Shown here: in pieces, positions 10,662 to 40,749 of the stretch | How positions within the stretch are numbered: position 1 is the stretch's first letter | How the letters are laid out: each line of letters opens with the position of its first letter | DNA from: Hemicordylus capensis | Lineage: Eukaryota > Chordata > Lepidosauria > Squamata > Cordylidae | DNA: 64,000 nt | Direction: 5' to 3' | Assembly: GCF_027244095.1 (NCBI RefSeq) | Contig: NC_069669.1 | Span: 7,218,501-7,282,500, forward strand | Program-made: the position numbers and the translations under genes | The notes under the pieces: generated by a model | What the model was told of the DNA's origin: nothing | The model's database searches: none | The model's input: the letters and a program-made list of their open reading frames with translations, nothing else

Positions 10662-11700
10662 GTGTCCGTCTGTCCATCCGTGCCTATGTTTAATACACAT
10701 TGGCTGCAGATCATGGCTAGCTAACTACGTTCGGTTCAGTTTCAAGTTGTGGAGGCGTAATCCAGACAAAGCTCAATGAATGCTTTAGCCGATTTCCATG
10801 GAATCCTGGCTGCTTCCTTTGTTCCAGACTGACCACAGCAAAATGCAAAACAAAGCAGTGCAGGAAATTAAAGTGTTCAGTTCTGCTTTTGGATTTCTCC
10901 CTCACAGTTATGTTTTTCAAGAACATTTCTCGTCATTCACTCTCTCAAAAGCCACAATTGCAATATGAAGAGTGAACAAACACTATTCCCCCCCTCCACA
11001 ACAATAAAAGCTCAAGTGAAAATTCATTTAATGCAAGTAGAAAATTCCTTTTAAATCAGCTGACCTGTCTTGCCTTTGTAGAGTACTAGAAACATGGAGA
11101 GACACTGGGCCATTACAGCAGAGCAGAAACATCTGTAGAAATATTCTACCAATAACATCTCCTAGCCGCAGCGGGATAACTTTTAACTCCCAAATTTACA
11201 TTTTTGCTCGATTTCCATGAAAGCCAAAATATTTCTCAGATAATTCAATGCTTTTGCAGAAACATTTTTTCATCCACTTTATCGTCTGCCTTCATAGACC
11301 TAAGAATTAAACATGTAATGACTGCCTCGCAGGCAATCATTAGAGCTTTTTGCATAGGGGACCGCATGCAAACCATAATGAAGAAAATACTCGATAAGAT
11401 TCCGTACTTAGTATACATCTGTACTCCCCCGCCCCCCAAGGATCACAGTATGGAGAGATTCCTTTTATTCCATTTCCAACCAGAGGTTTCAGAATACTAA
11501 CTTGCCCAATTTCCAAATGAAATACTAAATGACAGGCCTGATAGTTCCCCATTCTAGAGTTGCTAACCCTCCAGGATCGGCCTGCAGTCTCAAGGATTCA
11601 GCATCGAGATCCAGGTAATTATTGAAAGCAATTCTGGGTATTTCAGAGGTTTGATACTGTGGGGGGGAAATGGAAGGGGGGAAAACAGAAAACGGAGTCT
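10662..11700. other. Nothing recognised
   Basis: AT-rich; open frames near 11204-11552 lack recognisable domains. Confidence 0.4.
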
Positions 11701-11819
11701 GCTGCTGTGCTAGGCCCTAGAGTGCAGAAGCCCTGGAGAACGGAGAGTAAATCCATATGCGAGTATGTGTGCAGGTACCTCATGCAGGTACCTGCACAGC
11801 CTCGGCAAATGCCGAGCTA

Positions 11820-12060
11820 AGCCCCTGCTAACTGGGCAAAGAGGCACCTTTGTCCAGTGATGCTTCTCTTTACATGAAACAGGGGGAGAGCAACTGGCCC
11901 TATCCAACCCCAGCACAACATCCCTCCAGTGGCTGTTGCTGTGTCTACCTCAGACCAAGACTGCACAACTTAGGCCCTCCAGCTGTGGGACTACAACTCC
12001 CAACATCCACAGTCCCAGTGGCCGATAGTCAGGGGTGATGGGAGCTGTGGTCCAATAACA
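11820..12060. repeat. LINE 3' UTR fragment (+) then foldback MITE
   Basis: 11820-11945 has CTGCTAACTGGGCAAAGAGG; 11953-12060 is a palindrome with GGGACTACAACTCCCAACAT and its inverse. Confidence 0.65.
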
Positions 12061-12061
12061 G

Positions 12062-12512
12062 CAGAAAAATGCAGGGGTAGAGCATCTGCTTTGCATGCAG
12101 AAGGTCCTAAGTTCAATCCCTGGCATCTCCGGGTAAGGCTGCTACTAACAAGATACCGCTTCCAACAAACCTTTTCAAAGCGGTTTACATAGGGAAAAAA
12201 TTAAGAAGATGGCTCCCTGTCCCCAAAGGGCTCACAATCTAAAAAGGAACATAAAGATAGACACCAACAACCGCCACTGGAGGGATGCTGTGCTGGGGTT
12301 GGATAAGGCCAGTTGCTCTGCTAAATATAAGAGAATCACCACTTTAAAAGGTGCCTTTCTGCTTCAGCAGAGGCAGCCCCTCATCGCTGGCAACATCTGT
12401 AGGTAGGGCTAAGAAAGACTCCGGTCTGAAGCCTGGGAGAGCCGCTGCCAGTCAGTGTAGACAATAATGAGCTAGATGGACCAATGGTCTGACTCAGTAC
12501 AAGGCAGCTTCC
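12062..12512 (+). repeat. tRNA-headed SINE interrupted by a LINE 3' UTR
   Basis: Head with GGGGTAGAGCATCTGC and AGTTCAATCCCTGGC (12062-12135), reversed LINE tail (12140-12360), then the SINE body and end (TCAGTGTAGACAATAATGAG). The target CTGGCATCTCCGGGTAAGG appears again in altered form after the LINE. Confidence 0.75.
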
Positions 12513-12529
12513 TCTGCCTACAGAGTCCC

Positions 12530-13465
12530 CTCCAATTCTAGGATTCTATCAACTTGTCCCTCGACAGACGAATCCCGCTTGAGCACAGGGGCTGAAGGCT
12601 ACTTATAGCGCTTTCTCACCTCCTCCCACCCCCTCAGGAAAAATTAGTCTGTAGGATGCAACTGTAGTCTGTTAATTCTAAGTTCATCCCAGCACTTACA
12701 TGTTATATAACAAGACAAACTGAGGGAGAAAAGTCTTCCTCTGTGCTAAATAAAACATTGGGGGGTGGGGGGTGGGGGGATAATCAGCATGTGGGTGACA
12801 AAGCAATGCATTGATTCACAGATATTATGTCCTGCCTACCTTGGATGCTGAGAAGCATCATTAAAATAGGACACACAGTTTCAGCAGACGATCAGAAGCC
12901 CATAGAAATTATCTCCCCAAAGATGACAACCATACCCACACAACCCACATATAATCTCACCCTCCGAAGACAGAAGGACAACTTGGTTTTGGATTTTTCT
13001 GAAAGATATAAAGGTCAGCCAACACTGTTGCCCAAACAGAGGCTGATTTGCTCTGGCAATGTCTGCATCTCGCAAGTTGCAATGCATAAATACAGAAACC
13101 GGTAGAAATAGAAGCAGTATCCTCAGAATGTCAACATTCAGATACAGGAGTGGCAAATTATTGGGTTTTAAGGTTGCAAAGGAAGTCTTGAAATGGTTGT
13201 CAGTGCCTGGATAAACTGAATCTAAGGAGGGAAATGAAAAACGGGGAGGTGGGGCTTCTAAGAATTTTCAGCACGTAGGATGGTGGAACTTCATCAGCCA
13301 GCATCACCCTTCCCCATGACTAACAAATGCAAAGTGTTGTGTCTGGACCATGGGTGGGAACCCATGAGGAGTGTCTATGAGGGCAGAGACTGGTAAGGCA
13401 AGGAGGCAAATGGGAGTTTCAGCACCATGGACAGCTCCAAGGGAGAAGTGTGCTCCAGCAGAGAC
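12530..13465. other. Mostly unrecognised; short CR1 3' end at 12530-12560
   Basis: CTCCAATTCTAGGATTCTAT is a CR1 terminus; the rest shows no exon or repeat. Confidence 0.45.
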
Positions 13466-13469
13466 CAGA

Positions 13470-13705
13470 GGAGAAGCTCGGAGGGACCACTTTAGAGAAG
13501 CCACTGCCAGTCAGCGTAGACCAGGGCTGCTCAACTTCGGCCCTCCTGCAGATGTTGGCCTACAACTCCCATTGGCCACTGTGTTTGGAGGTTATGGGAG
13601 CTGTAGTCCAAAAGCTGGAGGGCCCAAGTTGAGCAGCCCTGGTGTGGACAGTACTGAGTTAAATCAACCAATGGTGTGACTCTGTATAAGGCAACTTCCT
13701 ATATG
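13470..13705 (+). repeat. SINE 3' body split by a foldback MITE
   Basis: SINE CCACTGCCAGTCAGCGTAGAC is cut by the MITE at 13522-13641 and resumes at GTGTGGACAGTACTGAGTTA. Confidence 0.8.
13522..13641. mobile_element. Foldback MITE nested in SINE
   Basis: Ends CAGGGCTGCTCAACTTCGG and CCAAGTTGAGCAGCCCTG; the duplicated 8-mers are GCGTAGAC and GTGTGGAC (6/8). Confidence 0.75.
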
Positions 13706-13709
13706 TACT

Positions 13710-14378
13710 GAGGTTTTAAATCTCCCTGTACTCCACCTTCCTGTCGGGAGAGTGGAGCAGCCCTCTGCCCTGGAGTCTTGCACACTTTCCCCCTTCTATC
13801 AAATCCCATCTTGTTTGCAGACAGAGCTGGTGTACCAGTACTGGGGAGTGCAAGGTTGCTGGCTTAGGAGGTGCCAGTTCTTTGGTGGGGGGGCTCATCT
13901 CACCTCCTCATGACCGAATTCTGAGTCACTACTCAGGGGAGGTATCATGACACAAAGTACATCATACAAAATAAGCAATTACATAGAATCTGTCTAATTT
14001 AGCGAGGAAACAAATTCAGCGCCTCTTGATGAATAAATCATGGTTTTACCTTGGCACAGAATTGCAATACTTCCCCTCCTCACACTCCTAGGACATGTAT
14101 ATATAGCCTCTGAGAAATCTTTAAGGACTGTGGTCTCTTTTTTCCTTCTGCACAAAACTAAGCTCTGGAGATGGGTGGGCTAGAAATCCAAATGAAATAC
14201 AATTAGAGGGTGTGCAGTTCTTCCTTTGCAGAAGATAGACTACTGGCCAATTTCAAGTGCAACACTTAGAATTTGACAGGTGCTGGGATTCTAACAAAGG
14301 ACTCTGGATTAAATGGAGCTTGACCTCATGTGGAAGACACATAAGATGAGAATGTAACAAGAGTGCTGCTGGAGTAGA
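13710..14378. other. Nothing recognised
   Basis: No exon or known repeat seen. Confidence 0.4.
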
Positions 14379-14379
14379 C

Positions 14380-14506
14380 AGGGGCTCTCAACTTTGGGTC
14401 ATCAAATGCTGCTGGACTTCAACTCCCATCATTCCCAGCCAGAACGGCCAAAGAGAGTTGTAGACCAACAATATCTGGTGACTCAAGCTTGGGAACCTCT
14501 AGATTA
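14380..14506. mobile_element. Foldback MITE
   Basis: Arms CAGGGGCTCTCAACTTTGG and CAAGCTTGGGAACCTCT, with an inner CTTCAACTCCCATCATTCCC. Confidence 0.65.
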
Positions 14507-14780
14507 GACCAAAATTCATCAAACCCAACATCCAGTTTCTCACAGTGGCCAAGCCGATCCCTCCAAGAAGCCCACAACCAGGAGATGAAGTCAACCATCA
14601 TGTCCTACTGTTGACCCCCAGCAACTGGTATTCAGTGGTATTCAGTCCCTCTGAACACGGAGGGTCTATATAGCCATTGTACTTATCAGCTACCAACAGA
14701 TTTCTCCTCCTCCATGAATTTGTCAAATCCCCTTTCAAACCCATCTAACTAGTGACTGTGAATTCCATAAATTAAAAATG
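14507..14780 (-). repeat. CR1 LINE 3' UTR
   Basis: Reversed; CCAAGAAGCCCACAACCAGG, CAGCAACTGGTATTCAGTGG and CTCCATGAATTTGTC are CR1 3' landmarks seen in other copies. Confidence 0.75.
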
Positions 14781-15598
14781 TAAGAAGACTAGAGCCCTGC
14801 TGGATTAGGCCCAAAGCCTAGGTAAAAGTCAGTGCTATGGCATGGGATGAAAGACAGGCCTACATCTGGCTAGACCTTAATGTACTGTATACATTTGTCC
14901 CTCCAGAATAACACCAACTTGGCTATTCTCATGCTCATCACAAAATATTATTTATAGACAGTCACATCATGTGGCCTGCATTCCACCCCCATCAGAAGCT
15001 TCCCTTCCCTTGGTTGTGCAAAGTTAATTGGTGGCATTTTTACCTATCCTTATTCATTAGTCAATATTTATAGGACACTTCATTTAAAACTTCTAGGATG
15101 ATCACACAAAAGACCCAAAGGCGGTACACGCTTTAGAACAGGCGCAGGCAACCTCCGGGCACGCCAAATAAATTGCGGCTGGGGTTGATAAGAGTTGAAG
15201 TGCAACAGCTGGAGTGCCCAAAGTTGGCCTATTCCTGGTTTAGAGTCAATCATCACATCCTGAAAAGAGGGCCTGGTAGAGCAGAGTGGGACTATATCAT
15301 TTCAAACACACAAGAGGGGGGACTGTAGGTTTGAAATGTCTCTTCTCGTTAAAAAAAGATCCCTGGGTGTAGAAAACTAGGATAACGAAGAAAAACCTAT
15401 GCTAGAATCCTTGCCCCTTATGTTCGAGTTTCCCACAAGCAGGGAACTTTTGACACAAAATAACATTCAAAGATGTAACCGCTTCACCTGCACTCTGAAG
15501 TGGAACAATTTGGAGAGAATTGTAGCATGTCGATTTCCTGGAAAGGCAGACTGGTCCAAAGATGCAACAGTATACCCTCAAGGGGCCGATGCAATTCA
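14781..15598. other. ERCC4 downstream region, possible 3' UTR, with a decayed foldback at 15139-15236
   Basis: No clear poly(A) signal for ERCC4 was found here. The foldback has CAGGCAACCTCCGGGC and AGTTGGCCTATTCCTG ends. Confidence 0.4.
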
Positions 15599-35923
<20,325 letters not shown>

Positions 35924-36144
35924 GACAGCCCAGACACCGGCGGGCGGGCCAATGGCTTGGCTAGCGCCTGGGCGGCCAAGGACGGTCATAAAGACACAAA
36001 AAGACTAGAGAGGCTGTAGTGCCGCTCTATCTCTAGCGATTTCTATGGTGAATGTCTCCGACACTTTGAAGGGAAGCGGAAATCACTCCACACTTGACTG
36101 CGATTGGATGCTTTTCTCCCCGCTCGTCGCCTTAAGTTACGTCA

Positions 36145-36227
36145 CGACCGCGCCAGAAGGGGATTCTGGCTAGCATAGTGTTGCCGCTCGTTACAAGGAG
36201 CAAGCTCTCTGGTCGGGAAGAGTCCAA
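36145..36227 (+). other. MRPS34: MRPS34 non-coding 5' exon (start approximate)
   Basis: A strong donor, CCAA|GTAAGT, lies at 36228, and a good acceptor (CCTTTCCTCAG) lies at 37065-37075, just upstream of the ATG. Its 5' end is not visible. In human the start codon is in the first exon, so a leader intron would differ from human. Confidence 0.6.
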
Positions 36228-36344
36228 GTAAGTCCCATATTGTTCACAGGTTTCGTCCTTTCTCAGTGGTGGGTCGTTGCCCTTTATCCTCAGCGTTCTG
36301 CAAGTATCTGGCTGCCTACTGCTGGAAGCATGATGCTGGGCTCA

Positions 36345-36650
36345 GAGGAGCTTAGGAAGCTGCCAGAGTCAGACGCTTGGACCAGCTAGCTCAGTATTGT
36401 CTCCACAGACTGGCAGTGGCTTCTCCAACGTTGCGGGCAGGAATCTCTCTTGGCCCTATCTTGGAGATGCTGCCAGGGTGGGAACTTGGGACCTTCTTCT
36501 GCTCTTCCTAGAGCAGCTCCATCCCCTGAGGGGAATAACTCACAGTACTCTCACATGTAGTCTCCCAATCAAATGCAAGCCAGGGAGGACCCTGCTTAGC
36601 AAAGTGGACAGTTCATGCTTGTTACCACAAGGCCAGCCTCTCTTTGCTAG
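36345..36650 (-). repeat. 5S-headed SINE, reversed (MRPS34 leader intron)
   Basis: AGCTAGCTCAGTATTGTCTC body at left; GGAGGACCCTGCTTAGCAAA head at right. Confidence 0.85.
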
Positions 36651-37081
36651 GTACAGCAGTTCTTTTCTTAAAGCTCCCAGATTTTGTAGCAGAGAAAGTT
36701 CCACTTCTTGAATTTTATTTGTTTTCCCTCTTACTTGGAAATGCCATGGCAGGGAAAGTTTCACCTCCTGAACTTTTTATTTTTATTTTTACTTTGACAT
36801 TTTATATCCCAGGGGCTGTGCAGAATATTCAGCTTTGACTAGAACTCTGCACAGAATGAATAAACCATCAGGGAATCACTGTTAGGCTTAATGGGGAACT
36901 GCCACTGGTTCCTGGGCCTTGCAGTAGAGAACACTGACTCAGTAGCTGAGAGGCTGGAAAAAAGATGGGGGAGAGAATATGGAAGGGTATCCCATTGAGA
37001 GGGGAGCAGAAAAGGGGATGATGGCCGTTATTTCCCAGTAGTGCTGGTCCTCCATTTGCTGTTGCCTTTCCTCAGGCAGCC

Positions 37082-37399
37082 ATGGTACGCAAGAAAGTGC
37101 ATCGCCCGATTGCGGCCATGGCCAAACAGATCCGCGAAGCCCAGGCCCTGAAGAACCAGCCCACCGATTCCCAGCGCTATGCCGTGGACTACGAGACTAT
37201 GACCTGCTTATTTACTGGCAAGCGCCTTCCCGTGCTGGCCTGGGAAGACGTGAGGAATGAGAACCGTCTCTTCACCCTGCTCAGCCGGCTGCGTCACTTT
37301 GGCATTGGACGCATGGTCACGCGCAAATCCTGGCTGTGGCAGTATGATGAGCCCTGTTATTGGGTCATCACCAAAGTGAAAGTGGATTACACCGCCGAG
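37082..37399 (+). CDS. MRPS34: MRPS34 coding exon A (start codon)
   Basis: Residues 1-106, from [13 protein letters not shown] to VKVDYTAE; donor GAG|GTGAGC in phase 0. The ATG context is GCAGCCATGG, a good Kozak match. Confidence 0.96.
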
Positions 37400-38920
37400 G
37401 TGAGCACCTCCCATTAACAAGCAATAGGGAGTGGTTGGGGGGGTTGCCTTGCCCTGCCCTGCCCCCTATAGCTGTACTTCTCTTAGAAATTATTTGGATG
37501 CATTTCCCTACCCATATACCACCCCCGGGCAATGCATGGTGAGATGAAAAGTAGACCCCTAGCTTGTGTTCTTCCTCCCTGCCCTTTCCCCACTTCCCTT
37601 ATCTGTAGTCTGCAATGTCTGAACTGAGAAATGTGGGTGGTGATTCTCTTTTTTGAGCAGGGGGAGAGCAACTGGCCCTATCCAGCCCCAGCTACAAACT
37701 GGACTCTGGCCTTTCTGTGAAATGGGGAACTGTTTTTTATGTTTTGTTTACAACTGACCGGAAAAAAATCTTGTGTGCTCTTTTACAGAACATGGATCAC
37801 GGAAAAGCCTGGGGATACTTGACATTCAGAGGTATGGAAAAACTTTCAGTACAAGAGGCAAGCTCATGGAGAAGGCTTTAGCAGCAAATTAGAATCCTCA
37901 GGGCTTCGTTCTTGTATTCCAAGTCCCTTACTAACTTAGGCTAGTGAAAACTGGAATTGAACAGTGAATCCACAAAGGTGCCTTCTGAGTGAGACTACTG
38001 GTCCATGTAGCTTAATATTGCTTGCGCTAACTGGCAGTGTATATCCAAGGTTTCAGACAAGTCCATTCCCTGGCATCTTCAGGTAGGGCTAGAAAAGCTC
38101 TCTGTCTGTAACCCTGGAGCTGCTGCTGCCAGTCAGTGTAGACAATAGTGACCTAGATTGGAGTCCCACCAAGGGGTACTTGAAGGGCTACTGGAGCCCT
38201 TCTGCCTCCCCACACTGCAGCTGCGCTATTTGTTCCCCATCTGAGGATTTCCAGTTTGAAGCCAATGCATCCCCAGCAATGTGTCCACTGCAGAGGAGGA
38301 GGGAGGTGAGTGAAGGCCTCCCCACTCTGCTCCTGATTGGCTGGCTATGTGCTGACGCTCAGCATGCCCCGCCCCTCAGCCTGACTGACAGGCTTCAGAA
38401 AACTAGTACTGAGTACTCGCATTGAAATCCCATCAATATCAGTGGGAGTACTCATGAGTAAGGTAGCCTGTCTCATAACTGTAACATTTAAAGTTTTGTG
38501 TATGTACACGTAACCTCTGTGGGGTACCTGAACTGAAGGTTTCTGATAGAAGGAAGCAGGAATGTGAACACGACTGCTTAGTTTCTAGTGTGGAACTGCT
38601 TCATATCTTCCTTCTTTGTCGATTACTTCCTAGGGAAGACAGAAAATGAAGTGAAAGAAATTGACAAACCCATGTATCACGACTGGCGCATGGTACCAAG
38701 ACATGAGGAGGAGGCCTTTAAGATTTTTACTCCAGTGGAGGAGGAAACTGTCCAGTACGTCCTCTACCCACCATTGCTACGGGCCATGATTTTTGCTCAA
38801 AGACAGAAGGAAGGTAACCTGAGCACAGAAGAACCCATGGTTGACTTGAAACGGAATGTTTCCTTCACAAGGGAGTATTTTGAAAACTTTAAGAAGCAAG
38901 CTGAAGGGACGCCAGTGTGA
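37082..38920 (+). CDS. MRPS34: MRPS34, mitochondrial small ribosomal subunit protein mS34, complete coding region
   Basis: A metazoan mitochondrial ribosome protein of the 28S subunit. Coding exons are 37082-37399, 37789-37831 and 38634-38920: 648 nt, 215 aa plus stop. The frame is continuous across AG/GT junctions (GAG|GTGAGC, TTTACAG|AAC, AGAG|GTATGG, TTCCTAG|GGAAG). Conserved blocks are [70 protein letters not shown] and [15 protein letters not shown], ending in EGTPV as in human. The N-terminus is basic (MVRKKVHRP). No break is seen. Confidence 0.97.
37789..37831 (+). CDS. MRPS34: MRPS34 coding exon B (43 nt)
   Basis: A very short exon encoding [14 protein letters not shown] plus one base. 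Acceptor CTCTTTTACAG, donor AGAG|GTATGG. It is too short for ordinary ORF detection but is required for the frame. Confidence 0.94.
37975..38160. repeat. Two SINE 3' bodies in opposite orientation (MRPS34 intron)
   Basis: Reversed fragment 37975-38060 (CCATGTAGCTTAATATTGC) abuts a forward fragment ending GTCAGTGTAGACAATAGTG. Confidence 0.65.
38634..38920 (+). CDS. MRPS34: MRPS34 terminal coding exon
   Basis: Encodes [19 protein letters not shown] through EGTPV; stop TGA at 38918-38920. Acceptor ACTTCCTAG. Confidence 0.96.
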
Positions 38921-39285
38921 AGATCTTGGACTCTTGTGTTTTTGTTTCCACAGTTCTTCATATTTTCATTTTTCAAGAAGATGTGTACTTGGGAAAAGCA
39001 ATCAAGTATCTGTAATAGAAAACCTGTTATAATCACTTGTTCAGTCACTTCAGTGTGTTTTAGTGGTCTAACAATCCTCTTTGAATCTACAACCCTGAGG
39101 TCTCATGGGCCCAAATTTGATATCCAGTTATTGGAAAAAGTAAAGCCCAGGTCCCGATAGAGTGCTGTTCATTACATCACACAAACTCGATATCCATGAA
39201 GGAAGAACAGGGCCGGTTTGCTTCCTTGGAGGACGGTGAGAGGGCTCACTCCAAACAAGCTCAATAAAATGATTCAGCCAGTAAT
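38921..39285 (+). terminator. MRPS34: MRPS34 3' UTR with poly(A) signal
   Basis: AATAAA lies at 39263-39268, followed within about 25 nt by a T/GT-rich stretch (CTTGTTGTTG), the normal layout of a vertebrate cleavage site. Confidence 0.75.
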
Positions 39286-39489
39286 CTTGTTGTTGTTTTC
39301 CCCCCAGTGTCTAATTTCTAAAGCACTTTCCATCCTATAAGGTGTTTTGCAAATTTTTGCTTATTAATCATAACAAATGCATAGAGAGAAGGGCTGGCCT
39401 AAAGTCCTTTCTTGATCTTCATGGAGATTTAAATATGGGTCTTCTGCAGTTTAAAAAAAAAAAAAAAGGACCCTGCTTTAGATTGAGGT

Positions 39490-39570
39490 AGACCATAATT
39501 TATAGTTAAATTTCTATACTGTCTTCCTTGAAATCATCCCAAGGTGGTTTACAAAACCATGTTAATACAC
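39490..39570 (-). repeat. LINE 3' tail fragment
   Basis: TTTCTATACTGTCTTCCTTG and CCAAGGTGGTTTACAAA. Confidence 0.55.
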
Positions 39571-39682
39571 TAAAATCAATAAAACAGATTTTGGAAATAC
39601 ATTCAGGCACAGAGCATACTTTGAATGTGTCTTTTGATCTGAGTTCTCTTCCACTAGCTGATCTGCTGTCCATCTTGAGGAG

Positions 39683-40120
39683 AGCTGGTCGTGTGGTAGC
39701 AAGCATGAATGGTCCCCTTTGCTAAACAGGGTCTGGTTTGTGTTTGGACGGGAGACTACATGTGTGAGCAGTGTAAGATATTTCCCTTGGGATGGGACCG
39801 CTCTGTGAAGAGCACCTGCCTGCTTGCATACAGAAAGTTCCAAGTTTCCTCCCTGGCATCTCCAGATAAGGCTTGAGAAGAACCCCTGCCTGCAACCCTG
39901 GAGAAGCCGCTGCCAGTCTGTGTAAACAATACTGAGCTACATGGACCAATGGTCTGACTCAGTATAAGGCAGCTCAAGCAGTGGCTCATCGGAAGAATCT
40001 AGGGATAGACCTGCACTAACTGCCATGAAAAACTACTTCTATTTATATACCACTTTTCAACAGGAGTTCTCAAAGTAGTTTACTTAGAAAAAAGTAAATA
40101 AGATGATAAAATAAAAACTA
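39683..40120. repeat. 5S-headed SINE (+) then LINE tail (-)
   Basis: 39683-39975 has GCTAAACAGGGTCTGG, GGACGGGAGACTACATGTG and a full body; 40030-40120 is a reversed LINE tail. Confidence 0.82.
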
Positions 40121-40399
40121 CGAATCTGCTAGGTGGGATTTCAAAGCTCAGTTTTGAAAGGAAAAATGTTGCGCAGCAGACAGAAATTCAACAGGCGGAG
40201 CACTGGGGTGTCAATGCAAGTGCGGAGGAGAGAAACCTGCTGTGCGGCTGTTAGGCTCTATCCCTTCAAAAAAGAGGCGGCGTTGCAATCCCAGCCGGAG
40301 CCCTTGCTCCATGCAGCCCCGCCGAACACAACGCACTTTGCACATGCTCAAGGGCGCTCTCAATCAATCATCTGTATTAGGGTCATAGACCAGCAAGGG

Positions 40400-40706
40400 C
40401 GCTCTCTGCTTCACCAGCCGCAAGGCTACGTCACGCAGGTGGAGGAAGCTTTCCTCGCAGCAGGGGCGGAAAACAGCGAGGACGAAAAACCCGCTTTGCA
40501 GCCCTAGAATCCAAGCAGGGGCCAGATTCCAACGATCGCACCAACGCGCGTCTCTCTCAGCCCTCGGCATCTCGCCCCGCCCACAAAAGCAGCGCGCGCG
40601 CCCCCGCGACAAATCTCCCTGCTGCCTGCGTGCGCGTTCTTCTGGCCCACCCTTTCCTTCGCCGGCTGACTCTTTCTTCCTGCATTTACTGCCGCCCGCG
40701 ACCGTC
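40400..40706 (+). promoter_or_regulatory. NME3: NME3 promoter, GC-rich
   Basis: GC/CpG-rich sequence directly upstream of the NME3 ATG, with a CRE-like half site TACGTCA at 40427-40433 and CG-dense sequence at about 40588-40610. No TATA box is evident. The transcription start is not resolved. Confidence 0.65.
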
Positions 40707-40749
40707 ATGATTTTCCTGCTGGCCTTATTTGCTAGCATCTTTCAGACAG
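40707..40749 (+). CDS. NME3: NME3 exon 1 (membrane anchor)
   Basis: 43 nt encoding [14 protein letters not shown] plus one base; donor ACAG|GTGAGT. The hydrophobic anchor is coded almost entirely by this exon. Confidence 0.92.

Noticed and set aside
35924-35989. Upstream in-frame ATG at 35989 as the ERCC4 start
   Set aside because: Weak start context and no similarity to XPF N-termini; the ATG at 35923 has a strong context, although human has a short N-terminal extension.
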